Positions 10,927-19,740 of a stretch of 64,000 bases of DNA are shown here, piece after piece. The translations under genes were made by a program, and so were the position numbers. The DNA lies in assembly GCF_001006325.2 (NCBI RefSeq), contig NZ_LBIA02000001.1:372001-436000 (forward strand), given 5' to 3'. Within the stretch, counting starts at the first letter, position 1, and each line of letters starts with the position of its first letter. Below the pieces are notes generated by a model. The model did not search any database and was not told where the DNA came from. It worked only from the letters and a program-made list of their open reading frames with translations. This stretch comes from Afipia massiliensis (GTDB taxonomy: Bacteria > Pseudomonadota > Alphaproteobacteria > Rhizobiales > Xanthobacteraceae).

Positions 10927-12054
10927 TCAGTAGGGAAACGGCCAAAGCCTGAGCTTCTCCTTGCCAAGCGAAATAAGCCGGGCGAACCCATGGGGCTCCT
11001 TGATGAGAAGATAGCAGATCAACGATCCAAAGATGATGAATTCCAGGTGAGTGATCGTCTCTGTCGACAGCGGCACGCCGAGCTGGGTTGGAATCAGGTT
11101 CAACATGATCGGCAGAATGAGGATAAAGGCCGCACCTACGAACGGACCCATGATCGATCCCAGCCCGCCGATGATCACCATAAACAGAAGCTGCAGCGAA
11201 CGGTCGATCGAGAACGCGAGCGGCTCCCACGAGCCCAGATAGACGAACGCCCAGAGTGCGCCCGCCACGCCGATGATAAATGAAGAGACCGCGAAAGCCG
11301 TGAGCTTTGCGTAGAGCGGCCGGATACCAATCAGCTCGGCGGCGATGTCCATGTCGCGGATCGCCATCCATTGTCTGCCGAGATTGCCGCGCACGAGGTT
11401 CTTCGCCAGAACCGCGAACACAGTTACGAAGATCAGGCACAGCAAATAGCGCTCGATCGGCGTGCTTAAGACCAGACCGAAGAAGTCCAGTGTCGGCGCA
11501 TTGACCGACCCTGACGGTGCGTAATTGGTGAACCACGACACCCGTAGGAATACCCAGTCGAAGAAAAACTGCGCTGCGAGCGTTGCAACCGCCAGATAGA
11601 GGCCCTTGATCCGCAGACTGGGAACACCGAAGAGGATTCCGACAACCGCGGCCGCGAGCCCGCCGAGCAGAATGGATAGCAGCACGGGTAACGGCGGGAT
11701 CGAAATCGCGAAGCCAAGCCAGGCGAGCGGAACATGAACGCCGGTCCCCAACTTGTAGGCAGAGTAGGCGCCGATGGCCATGAACGCGCCGCTGCCGAGC
11801 GAGATCTGGCCGCAATAGCCGACGAGTATGTTTACGCCGATAGCGGCAAGTGCAAGGATCAGGAAGGGCAGCAGAATGGCGCGCAGCAGATAGTCGCTGC
11901 CGAACGGCCAAATGTGGAAGTTGGCCAGCAGCGGTACGCCAATGAAGGCGATACCGAGCAGGATGGCGAGCGCCATACGATCCTGGCGGATCGGGAAGAT
12001 CGCCATATCCTCCGCGTAAGTTGTCTTGAATTGGCCAGCCTCGCGATAAAGCAC
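10927..12054 (-). CDS. livM: Branched-chain-type ABC permease, LivM-like
   Basis: A 375-residue inner-membrane permease with many hydrophobic segments (e.g. MALAILLGIAFIGVPLLANF) and the LivM signature region YCGQISLGSGAFMAIGAYSAY near residues 80-100. It pairs with the LivH-like protein encoded just upstream (gap 15 bases) to form the translocation pore. The start is a GTG at 12054 preceded by GAGGAG. The C-terminal domain is soluble and short. It is part of the same minus-strand operon as the acyl-CoA synthetase. Confidence 0.92.
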   Translation of the reverse strand: MLYREAGQFKTTYAEDMAIFPIRQDRMALAILLGIAFIGVPLLANFHIWPFGSDYLLRAILLPFLILALAAIGVNILVGYCGQISLGSGAFMAIGAYSAYKLGTGVHVPLAWLGFAISIPPLPVLLSILLGGLAAAVVGILFGVPSLRIKGLYLAVATLAAQFFFDWVFLRVSWFTNYAPSGSVNAPTLDFFGLVLSTPIERYLLCLIFVTVFAVLAKNLVRGNLGRQWMAIRDMDIAAELIGIRPLYAKLTAFAVSSFIIGVAGALWAFVYLGSWEPLAFSIDRSLQLLFMVIIGGLGSIMGPFVGAAFILILPIMLNLIPTQLGVPLSTETITHLEFIIFGSLICYLLIKEPHGFARLISLGKEKLRLWPFPY

Positions 12055-12069
12055 AACTAACTCCTCGTC

Positions 12070-12999
12070 TCAGATACGTTCGATGATCCGCTCGCCGAAC
12101 AGACCCTGCGGCCGCACCAACAGCACCGCCAACGCCAGCACATAGGCGAACCAATATTCAATACCGCCACCTATATGCGGCCCCAGGAACACCTCGGCGA
12201 TCTTCTCGCCCGCCCCCACAATGAGCCCGCCGACGATGGCTCCTGGAACGGAGGTAAAGCCCCCGATGATCAGAACCGGCAGGGCCTTCAGCGCGAGAAA
12301 AGTGATGGAGAACTGTACGCCCAGCTTGGTGCCCCACACGGTCGCTGCAACCAGCGCAACGAGACCGGCAACAAACCAAACCACGAACCAGATCCAGCTG
12401 ATTGGAATCCCGACCGACTGCGCGGCCAGGTGGTCATCGGCAACCGCCCTGAGTGCGCGACCGGTCTTGGTACGTTGGAAGAAGATCGCGAGGCCGGCGA
12501 CCAGAATGCCGGCGATAAGGCCGCCCCAGACATCCAGCTTGTTGACCAGAATTCCACCCGGAAAGAGGTTCTCAAACAGGAACCATGCGTCTGTCGGAAA
12601 TAGCCGCAAAGGGTAAGCATCGGAACCGAAGATCATTTGCGCCGCACCTTCGAGGATGAATGTCGCGCCGATAGTGGACATGAACAGCGTGAGGCCGTCC
12701 TGGTTGACAAGAGGTCCGATCACGAATCGCTCGATGAGCCAGGCTGTTATCGCCATGATCACGGCGGCGAAGCCGATGCCGATGGTGATCGCAGCCCAAA
12801 GCGGGAACCCCTTGGTCACCAGGAAGTCAAGCGAACGGACCAGCGCCAACCCTGCGAGCAATACCATTGCGCCTTGGGCAAAATTAAAGACACCAGATGC
12901 CTTGAAGATGAGCACGAAGCCGAGCGCGACCAGCGAATATAGCACGCCGGACAGCAACCCGCCGATCAGCACTTCGAGAAATTGTCCCAACGCGATCAC
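12070..12999 (-). CDS. livH: Branched-chain-type ABC permease, LivH-like
   Basis: The protein of about 309 residues starts VIALGQFLEVLIGGLLSG (GTG at 12999, with TGAGGAGC upstream). A longer reading to 13083 would run into the coding end of livG, so I prefer the GTG. The LivH signature GVLYSLVALGFVLIFKASGV is followed by NFAQGAMVLL, and several membrane segments span the length. It forms the heterodimeric pore with LivM. It ends RPQGLFGERIIERI, the usual LivH tail. Confidence 0.92.
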   Translation of the reverse strand: MIALGQFLEVLIGGLLSGVLYSLVALGFVLIFKASGVFNFAQGAMVLLAGLALVRSLDFLVTKGFPLWAAITIGIGFAAVIMAITAWLIERFVIGPLVNQDGLTLFMSTIGATFILEGAAQMIFGSDAYPLRLFPTDAWFLFENLFPGGILVNKLDVWGGLIAGILVAGLAIFFQRTKTGRALRAVADDHLAAQSVGIPISWIWFVVWFVAGLVALVAATVWGTKLGVQFSITFLALKALPVLIIGGFTSVPGAIVGGLIVGAGEKIAEVFLGPHIGGGIEYWFAYVLALAVLLVRPQGLFGERIIERI

Positions 13000-13009
13000 G
13001 CAATGCTCC

Positions 13010-13795
13010 TCAGTGTGCGACGCCGAGATAGGCGTCGATGACGGCCTGGTTTTTCTTGACCTCGTCCGGCGCGCCGTCGGCAATCTTCACGCCATGATCG
13101 AGCACCACCACGCGATGGGAGAGATCCATCACCACAGCCATGTCGTGCTCGATCAACGCGATAGTGGTGCCGTAATGATCGTTCACATCGATGATGAACC
13201 GCGACATGTCCTTCTTCTCCTCGAGGTTCATGCCTGCCATCGGCTCGTCGAGGAGAAGAAGGTCGGGCTCCATCGCAAGGGCGCGGCCAAGTTCGACGCG
13301 CTTCTGCAGGCCGTATGGCAAGCGCGCGACCGGCACCTTGCGGATCGGCTGAATTTCCAGAAAATCGATGATCTCCTCGACCCGGCGCCGATGTTCGATC
13401 TCCTCTGCCAGCGCAGGGCCGTAACGCAGCATCTGCCACAGAAGACCCCGGCTCATCTTCAATGTGCGGCCAGCCATAATATTGTCGAGCGCGCTCATTC
13501 CTTTGAACAGTGCGACGTTCTGAAAGGTGCGCGCGATGCCGCCACGGGCCGCCTCGAAAGGCTGCATCCTGGCGCGGGTCCGCCCCTTGAAGGTGATAGC
13601 GCCATGATCGGGATGATAGAAACCGTTGATCACATTGAGCATCGAGGTTTTGCCGGCGCCGTTCGGTCCGATGATGGCGCGAATTTCGCCCTTCCGGATG
13701 TCAAACGAAACGTCCGTCAGCGCTTTCACGCCGCCAAATGCCAGCGATACGCCCGCGACCTGAAGTAAGATTTCGTTCGTGTCGGGCGCCCTCAT
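13010..13795 (-). CDS. livG: Branched-chain-type ABC transporter ATPase, LivG-like
   Basis: A 261-residue ATPase. Walker A GPNGAGKTSMLN near residue 43, the LivG-type AFQNVALFKGMS region (Q-loop) near 90, and a signature region lacking the perfect LSGGQ but reading LPYGLQKRVELGRAL, as is normal for LivG, then LLLLDEPMAGMN (Walker B). It works with LivF as a heterodimer on the LivHM pore. Its ATG overlaps the stop of the upstream acyl-CoA synthetase gene by four bases (13792-13795), so the two are translationally coupled. Confidence 0.93.
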   Translation of the reverse strand: MRAPDTNEILLQVAGVSLAFGGVKALTDVSFDIRKGEIRAIIGPNGAGKTSMLNVINGFYHPDHGAITFKGRTRARMQPFEAARGGIARTFQNVALFKGMSALDNIMAGRTLKMSRGLLWQMLRYGPALAEEIEHRRRVEEIIDFLEIQPIRKVPVARLPYGLQKRVELGRALAMEPDLLLLDEPMAGMNLEEKKDMSRFIIDVNDHYGTTIALIEHDMAVVMDLSHRVVVLDHGVKIADGAPDEVKKNQAVIDAYLGVAH

Positions 13796-15762
13796 GCCGC
13801 CTTCCCCAGAGTTTCCGTCGAACCAGCCGCTTGCAAGTCACGGATCTTGACCCGCGCCGCGATCACGCCCTTGCGGCCATCCTCAAACGTGACTTCGGTA
13901 GAAATGTTGGCTTCGTGCGAACCGTTGTAGAGCGCGGTGACCAGTGGTGCATAGCGCTCGGCGACGAACCCGCGGCGAACTTTCTGCGTGCGGGTCAATT
14001 CGCCATCGTCTGCGTCTAATTCCTTATGCAGAATGAGGAAACGGCGAATCTGCGCGCCCGCCATTGCCTTTTCCTCCGCGAGGGAGCGGTTCACTTCGGC
14101 AACGCTCTTGGCCACCAGGTCGTAGACCAGTGGATGCCCCGCCAGTTCCTGATAGGAGCCGTAGGCGATGTTGTTACGTTCGGCCCAATTCGCCACCGCA
14201 GTCAGATCGATATTGAGAATGGCGCAAACGAACTCCCTGGAATCGCCGAAAGCGACCGCTTCCTTGATGCTGGGAAAGAACTTCAATTTGTTCTCAAGAT
14301 ACTTCGGCGCAAATATCGTTCCGTCGGCCAGCCGACCCACATCCTTTGCGCGATCGATGATCTTCAGATGTCCCGTCTTCTCGTCGAAGAAACCGGCATC
14401 ACCAGTCTTGACGTAACCGTCAGGCGTCAGGGTCTCCGCAGTCTTCGCCTGATCCTTGAAATATCGGACAAACATGCCAGGTGAGCGGAACTGCACTTCA
14501 CCTGATTCCGCGATGCGGATATCGACATTCGGCGCCGCCGGCCCAACAGTATCGGAGTAGATCTCCCCATCAGGCTGACAGGTAACGTAGAGAAACGCTT
14601 CAGTCTGACCGTAGAGTTGCTTCAGGTTCAACCCGATCGAGCGGTAGAACGCGAAAAGATCCGGACCGATGGCCTCACCTGCAGTATAGGCAACGCGCAC
14701 GCGAGACAGGCCAAGAGTGTTTTTAAGGGGCTCGTAGAGTATCAGGCGCCCGAGCGCATAGAGCAGCCGGCCTGACAGCGGCACCGGCTTTCCGGTCAAG
14801 ATCGACTCGCCATGCCGTCGCGCAATGCCAAGGAAGTAGTCGAACATTCGCCGCTTGATTGGCGCAGCGTCCTCCATGCGGATCATCACCCGCGTCAGCA
14901 TGTTTTCGAAAACGCGAGGCGGAGCGAAATAGAAGGTTGGTCCGATCTCGCGCAAATCCTGCTCGACCGTCTCAGCGCTCTCGGGGCACGCCATGCAGAA
15001 ACCCGCGGCAAGGCCCTGTGCATAGTTGAGGTAATGATCGCCGACCCAGGCGAGCGGCAGGTAGGCAAGCGCCACGTCGCTGTCGGTCAATCGATCGAAC
15101 CTGACAGTATCCGTCACGGCGTCGATGCAGCCTCGCGCCGACAGCATGACGCCCTTCGACGCGCCGGTTGTTCCCGAGGTGTAGAGGATAATCGAGATGT
15201 CAGAACCTTCACTCTGCCAGATTATTTCATCGATCTGCCCGCCAAGCGCAGCGTTGGCCGCAAGCGCGGCGCGGCCGTCTTCGATGACATCGTTGATTGC
15301 GATCAATCGGCTGTGATCGTAGTCACGGAGTCCGCGCGGCTCGTCATAAACAATCTTGTGGAGATGCTGCACGCGGTCGGATACAGACAAAACCTTATCG
15401 ACCTGCTCCTGATCTTGCGCTGCGACAAACTTCACATCGGCGTGAGCGAGCACATAGGCAAGTTCGTCAGCCACGGCATCCGAATAGACCGGAACCGGAA
15501 TCGCGCGCAGCGCCTGCGCTGCCATCACGGTCCAGTAGAGCTTGGGCCGGTTGGCGCCGACGATGGCGATCGTGTCTCCTGGCTGCAATCCAAGCCGCTG
15601 CAAGCCCGCGGCATAAGCACGCACGATCTCGGCGACCTGGGCCCAGGTCCATGTCTGCCAGATGCCCAGATCCTTGTGCCGAAAGGCCGGACGGCTGCCA
15701 AACCGCGCAGCATTCCGCAGAAGCAACTTGGGGAACGTGTCAAACGGTCCGCCAATGGCCAT
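13792..15762 (-). CDS. Long-chain-type acyl-CoA synthetase (AMP-forming)
   Basis: An ANL-superfamily adenylate-forming enzyme of about 656 residues that activates a carboxylic acid with ATP and CoA. The P-loop ILYTSGTTGASKGVM is near residue 195, with a central YGQTEAFLYVTC and KTGDAGFFDEKTGHLKIIDR, the hinge region of the C-terminal domain. I choose the ATG at 15762 (MAIGGPFDTF), which has GGAG six bases upstream. ATGs at 15774 and a GTG at 15789 are alternatives. It is the first gene of the operon with a Liv-type importer, so the imported acid is probably converted to its CoA ester on entry, trapping it in the cell. Chain length or aromatic specificity cannot be read. Confidence 0.9.
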   Translation of the reverse strand: MAIGGPFDTFPKLLLRNAARFGSRPAFRHKDLGIWQTWTWAQVAEIVRAYAAGLQRLGLQPGDTIAIVGANRPKLYWTVMAAQALRAIPVPVYSDAVADELAYVLAHADVKFVAAQDQEQVDKVLSVSDRVQHLHKIVYDEPRGLRDYDHSRLIAINDVIEDGRAALAANAALGGQIDEIIWQSEGSDISIILYTSGTTGASKGVMLSARGCIDAVTDTVRFDRLTDSDVALAYLPLAWVGDHYLNYAQGLAAGFCMACPESAETVEQDLREIGPTFYFAPPRVFENMLTRVMIRMEDAAPIKRRMFDYFLGIARRHGESILTGKPVPLSGRLLYALGRLILYEPLKNTLGLSRVRVAYTAGEAIGPDLFAFYRSIGLNLKQLYGQTEAFLYVTCQPDGEIYSDTVGPAAPNVDIRIAESGEVQFRSPGMFVRYFKDQAKTAETLTPDGYVKTGDAGFFDEKTGHLKIIDRAKDVGRLADGTIFAPKYLENKLKFFPSIKEAVAFGDSREFVCAILNIDLTAVANWAERNNIAYGSYQELAGHPLVYDLVAKSVAEVNRSLAEEKAMAGAQIRRFLILHKELDADDGELTRTQKVRRGFVAERYAPLVTALYNGSHEANISTEVTFEDGRKGVIAARVKIRDLQAAGSTETLGKAA

Positions 15763-16007
15763 GTCGGTCTCCATCCCAGAAACCGGCACGTTGGTTCGCG
15801 CCTACCTATTTTTTGTGACCCGCGCCCTTCAGGGGGCTGCCATGCGAGTTCCGCATGCTTCGCTTCACAATACAAGGGATCAACAGCCCTACAAGCCCAG
15901 TTTGGCAGGACCCGGACGCGGCTAGATATGGGTGGACCGGCGTCTTATGCTTTAATTGGAATTGGGAAGTGGACTGAATCCGATCAGCCCCGCCATTGGA
16001 GGAAACC

Positions 16008-17360
16008 ATGGTCACCCAAACAGAGCGCTCCGTTCATGAGTTGTATGACGACGCCGAGCGAGGCGATGCAGTCGTTTTTGGCCGTCGCACAGACGCTTCA
16101 CGTCGCGGGTTTCTGGGAGGAGCCGGGCTGACGGCTATGGGTGCAGCCGTCGGCGGATTCATTCCGTTCTCCCAGAATATGCCGGCCGGCATGTTTCCGG
16201 CGGCTCTGGCACAGGCAACACCTCCATCCGGCGCTGCGCCTGCGGCAGCCAAAGGGCCGCAAATTCTCGATTTCCCGGGCAAGGCGAAGGGGCTGATCGT
16301 GCTTGGCGACAGGCCGCTGGTGGCCGAGACGCCCGAGGCCATGCTCGATGACGACACCACGCCGACCGAAAAGTTCTACATCCGCAACAACGGCCAGACC
16401 CCTGCGGGATTTACCGAGGGCGACGCCTGGAGTTTCAAGATCGACGGTGAGGTCAACAGGCCGCTGACGCTGACGCTTGGCGAACTAAAGGCAAAATATA
16501 AGCCCAAGACTTACCGCATGGTTCTGGAATGCGGCGGCAATGGACGCTCCTTCTTCCAGCCGCCGACACGCGGCAACCAGTGGACCAATGGCGGCGCTGG
16601 CACTGCCGAATGGACCGGCGTATCCCTCGCCGATGTCCTGAAGACCGCCGGCCTGAAGTCGAGCGCAGTCTACACTGGCAATTACGGCGCCGACCAGCAC
16701 CTCTCCGGCGATGCCGCCAAGGATGCCTTGTCGCGCGGTGTCCCAATCGCGGATGCGATTGAGCCACACGCCTTGTTGGTGTGGGCGATGAATGGCCAGC
16801 CTCTGAACAACATTCACGGAGGCCCACTCAGGCTTGTCATTCCCGGTTATCCGGGATCGGTTTCGCACAAATGGCTCAAGCGCATCTGGATTCGCGACAA
16901 GGTTCACGATGGCCAGGGCATGGGAGGCACCTCCTATTCCACCGCAATCAAGCCGATGATTCCGGGCGGAAAGACCGACGAATCCAACATGCGAACGATG
17001 ACGTCGATGCCGGTGCGCGGGATCATCACCAACCCTGCCAACGGCGCCAAGCTGCCCGCCGGTACCCGCAAGCTCGCGCTGCGCGGCGCGGCGTGGGATG
17101 GGCATGACGGTATCGCTCGTGTTGACGTTTCAATCGATTTCGGGGCGACCTGGCGGCCAGCCAAGGCAGCCGCCCCGCGCAATAAATACGACTGGCGACG
17201 CTGGACGACGGAGGTCGTCCTGCCTTCCGACGGTTACTACGAGATCTGGGTGCGCGCGTCGGATACCAAAGGACGCGCGCAGCCGCACGTGGCCGGTGGC
17301 TGGAATCCCCAAGGCTATGGCGCCAATCCGATGCATCGCGTCGCCGTGCTGGTCGGATGA
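16008..17360 (+). CDS. sorA: Sulfite dehydrogenase catalytic subunit (molybdopterin)
   Basis: A 450-residue sulfite-oxidase-family enzyme with a Tat signal (SRRGFLGGAGLTAMG, residues 31-45), hence exported folded with its molybdenum cofactor. The Mo-binding cysteine is Cys175 in MVLECGGNGRSFF. The C-terminal Mo-co dimerisation domain includes DVSIDFGATWRPA. The enzyme oxidises sulfite to sulfate in the periplasm and passes electrons to a c-type cytochrome. The ATG at 16008 has GGAGG at 15998-16002. An in-frame TTG at 15996 is less likely. The stop overlaps the start of the cytochrome gene, as in other sorAB pairs. Confidence 0.93.
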   Translation: MVTQTERSVHELYDDAERGDAVVFGRRTDASRRGFLGGAGLTAMGAAVGGFIPFSQNMPAGMFPAALAQATPPSGAAPAAAKGPQILDFPGKAKGLIVLGDRPLVAETPEAMLDDDTTPTEKFYIRNNGQTPAGFTEGDAWSFKIDGEVNRPLTLTLGELKAKYKPKTYRMVLECGGNGRSFFQPPTRGNQWTNGGAGTAEWTGVSLADVLKTAGLKSSAVYTGNYGADQHLSGDAAKDALSRGVPIADAIEPHALLVWAMNGQPLNNIHGGPLRLVIPGYPGSVSHKWLKRIWIRDKVHDGQGMGGTSYSTAIKPMIPGGKTDESNMRTMTSMPVRGIITNPANGAKLPAGTRKLALRGAAWDGHDGIARVDVSIDFGATWRPAKAAAPRNKYDWRRWTTEVVLPSDGYYEIWVRASDTKGRAQPHVAGGWNPQGYGANPMHRVAVLVG

Positions 17361-17740
17361 GCAGTATTCCAGCGGATCGCAGATCCCTGATTGTCGCCGT
17401 GTTGACGCTCGTCGTGAGCATGGCGTTCGCGCAGCAGCATTCGATCGCTCAAACCTCCGTGCCGCAACCAGCCGAGGAAACGCCGGAGATGTTTCCGGCG
17501 GGCCCCCATCGCGACGACACGTTCTATTTCTGCACCGCCTGCCACAATTTCAAACTGACGGCGGCTCAGAGCATGAATCGGGAGCAGTGGGACGAAACGC
17601 TCGACTGGATGACGACCAAGCATAACATGCCCAAGCTCGATGGCGACGACCGCAAGAACATCCTCGACTATCTCGCTACCGCGTTTCCCGTTACGTCGCC
17701 TGCCCAACAGGGGGGCTTCAAAAACCCGTTCCTGAATTGA
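17357..17740 (+). CDS. sorB: Sulfite dehydrogenase cytochrome c subunit
   Basis: A 127-residue protein with an N-terminal export segment (LIVAVLTLVVSMAFAQQ) and one haem-binding motif CTACH (Cys59, Cys62, His63) within FYFCTACHNF. A methionine suitable as sixth ligand lies in TKHNMPKL. It accepts electrons from SorA. Its ATG overlaps the sorA stop codon by four bases, so the two are co-translated. Size and position match SorB. Nothing unusual is seen. Confidence 0.92.
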   Translation: MSSIPADRRSLIVAVLTLVVSMAFAQQHSIAQTSVPQPAEETPEMFPAGPHRDDTFYFCTACHNFKLTAAQSMNREQWDETLDWMTTKHNMPKLDGDDRKNILDYLATAFPVTSPAQQGGFKNPFLN

Positions 17741-17794
17741 TCGCAGAGCACGGGCGCATGCGCAGACAAGGTCAGAAGCCCCGCGCGGGGGAGC

Positions 17795-17910
17795 CGGCCG
17801 CGCATCTTGCGCCGTAAAACGATCAACTGATGTCGGAGCACCGCATTCTCATCCTCAAGCCGGCTCTTCGACTTGAACGGCGAGGCCAAAATAGCCAAAA
17901 TGAAATACAA
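17795..17910 (-). mobile_element. Transposase N-terminal fragment, same IS family
   Basis: The minus strand reads YFILAILASPFKSKSRLEDE then NAVLRHQLIVLRRKMRGR, matching the N-terminus of the transposase at 7642-7520, and then loses similarity. Only about 38 residues remain and no IS end is seen beside it. It lies 60 bases after sorB. Confidence 0.75.
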
Positions 17911-18317
17911 AACTAAGAATACTTATATTATTGAAATATCTATATAATTTCTCCAGCTCCCGCGTGTCGGATTCCTCCACCAATGACGACGGCATGTATC
18001 CTCTGGCAAGATTGCGACGCGGCGCTAACCCTACAGAGCCAGCGCGAAAACCACGTGCGGCCAGCACGGCGCATGGATCAAGAGCGACCGGTTTGTTAGC
18101 CGGGCCGGATCGCAGGCAGCGGCAAATCCAGGGTGCTATCCGGCCGAAGATTTTCTTACTGGATCATAGCCTTGCGCCGCCGCTGTATCATTGCGGCGTT
18201 GTCAGCATTCCCCATCCGTGGGATAATTGTCATCAGCTAATGTCAGCGGGAGCACGCCTCGACCGTCTTGACCGGCGCACAACCTCCTGCTGAACGATCA
18301 AGCAATGGGAGGAAAAC
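17911..18317. other. Intergenic region before the sugar-type ABC operon
   Basis: About 400 bases with no gene that I can support. The left 40 bases are AT-rich. The promoter of the ABC operon at 18318 must lie here, but I cannot assign -35/-10 elements with confidence. Confidence 0.4.
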
Positions 18318-19652
18318 ATGGCATCCCATGCATCTCGTCGTTACGGCCTGTCACGCCGCGACGTAATTAAAACCGCAGTCGGCGCAGCCGCGGCCGTCGG
18401 TCCATTTTTCCACGTCACTCCGGCCCACGCCGCCAAGACACTGAAGATCCTGCAATGGAGTCACTTCGTCCCCGCTTACGACCGCTGGTTCAACAACACT
18501 TACACCAAGGAATGGGGCAAGAAGAACGACACCGAGGTGATCGTCGACAACATCAATCTCGCGCTGCTCGAGTCGCGCGCCGCAGCTGAGGTGTCTGCTC
18601 AGAAGGGCCACGACCTCTTCATGTTCCTCATGCCACCTTCGGTGTTCGAGGATCAGGTCGTGCCCATGAACGATGTCTATGCCGAATGCGAAAAGGTAAA
18701 CGGCAAGGCGATCGATCTCGGGGTCAAGAGCACCTACAATCCGAAGACCAAGAAATACTTCGCCTTCTCCGACAGCTACGTGCCCGATCCGGTGAACTAC
18801 CGCACCGATCTCTGGGCCGACATTGGCATGAAGCCGGACACCTGGGACGACGTCCGTGTCGGCGGCAAGAAGATCAAGGACAAGACTCGTATTCCGGTCG
18901 GCATCGGGCTGTCGGCTGAGATCGACACCGGCGTGGCCATGCGGGCGATCATGTATTCATTCGGCGCGCATGAGCAGGATGAAGCCGGTAATCTGACCAT
19001 CAACTCCAAGAACACGCTCGAGGCGCTGCGGTTCGTGAAGGCGCTGTTCGAGGAGTGCATGACGCCAGAAGTTCTGGCCTGGGACGCCTCGTCCAATAAC
19101 CGGCAGATGCTGGCCGGCCGCTCCTCGCTGGTGCTCAACGCCATCTCGGTGACGCGCACTGGCGAGAACCAGAAAATGGCGATTCACGAAAAGATTGCCA
19201 TCGCCAAGGCCGCCAAGGGTCCGGTGCGCCGCATGGGCCTCGAGCACGTGATGGACTGCTACGTGACCTGGAAGTTCTCGGAGAACATCGCGGGCGCGCA
19301 GAAGTTCCTGATCGACTACATTGGCAACTTCAAAGAGGCCTTCCTGGCCAGCGAGTTCTACAACTTCCCGTGCTTCCCCAAGACCGTGCCAGACCTCAAA
19401 CAGCTCATCTCCAGCGACAAGAAGGCGGTGCCGCCGGACAAGTACACCGTGCTCGAGGACGTGCTCGATTGGGCGACCAACATCGGCTATCCCGGCTACT
19501 CCACCGCGCCCATTTCCGACACGTACCAAACATGGCTGCTCAACACGATGTTCGCCGAAGCCGCGACCGGCGCGGAAACGCCGGAAGCGGCCTTGCAGAA
19601 AGCCGACGTGAAAATGAAGGCGATCTGGAGCAAGTGGAAAGAGCGGGGATGA
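18318..19652 (+). CDS. Extracellular solute-binding protein, family 1
   Basis: A 444-residue binding protein of the sugar/glycerol-phosphate (UgpB/MalE-like) class. The N-terminus is a Tat-type signal (YGLSRRDVIKTAVGAAAA, then HVTPAHAA), unusual for this class and implying export after folding. The mature part begins KTLKILQWSHFVPAYDRWFN. GGAGGAAAAC precedes the ATG. The downstream genes encode the matching ATPase and two permeases. The ligand is not identifiable. The twin-arginine signal and sequence style fit the uncharacterised polyol/sugar importers of alphaproteobacteria. Confidence 0.9.
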   Translation: MASHASRRYGLSRRDVIKTAVGAAAAVGPFFHVTPAHAAKTLKILQWSHFVPAYDRWFNNTYTKEWGKKNDTEVIVDNINLALLESRAAAEVSAQKGHDLFMFLMPPSVFEDQVVPMNDVYAECEKVNGKAIDLGVKSTYNPKTKKYFAFSDSYVPDPVNYRTDLWADIGMKPDTWDDVRVGGKKIKDKTRIPVGIGLSAEIDTGVAMRAIMYSFGAHEQDEAGNLTINSKNTLEALRFVKALFEECMTPEVLAWDASSNNRQMLAGRSSLVLNAISVTRTGENQKMAIHEKIAIAKAAKGPVRRMGLEHVMDCYVTWKFSENIAGAQKFLIDYIGNFKEAFLASEFYNFPCFPKTVPDLKQLISSDKKAVPPDKYTVLEDVLDWATNIGYPGYSTAPISDTYQTWLLNTMFAEAATGAETPEAALQKADVKMKAIWSKWKERG

Positions 19653-19680
19653 TCTGATCGTCCTCCCCTGATGTCATCGG

Positions 19681-19707
19681 CGGGGTCCGGCCTCGGGCCG
19701 GGCCCCG
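19681..19707 (+). terminator. Strong intercistronic hairpin after the binding-protein gene
   Basis: CGGGGTCCGGCC, loop TCG, GGCCGGGCCCCG: a 12-bp stem with a single G-U pair, followed by TTT. It lies 28 bases after the binding-protein stop and 33 before the ATPase start. Such hairpins commonly act as partial terminators or 3' stabilisers that raise binding-protein expression over membrane components. That role is inferred here. Confidence 0.7.
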
Positions 19708-19740
19708 TTTGGCGCCGATGTGATAGGCCGAGGGACACTC

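Noticed and set aside
14812-16131. 439-residue plus-strand frame running from the ligase region into sorA
   Set aside because: Shadow of the acyl-CoA synthetase; no motif and it crosses the divergent promoter region.
17931-18293. 120-residue plus-strand frame before the sugar-type ABC operon
   Set aside because: No family, no ribosome-binding site; region is better explained as intergenic.
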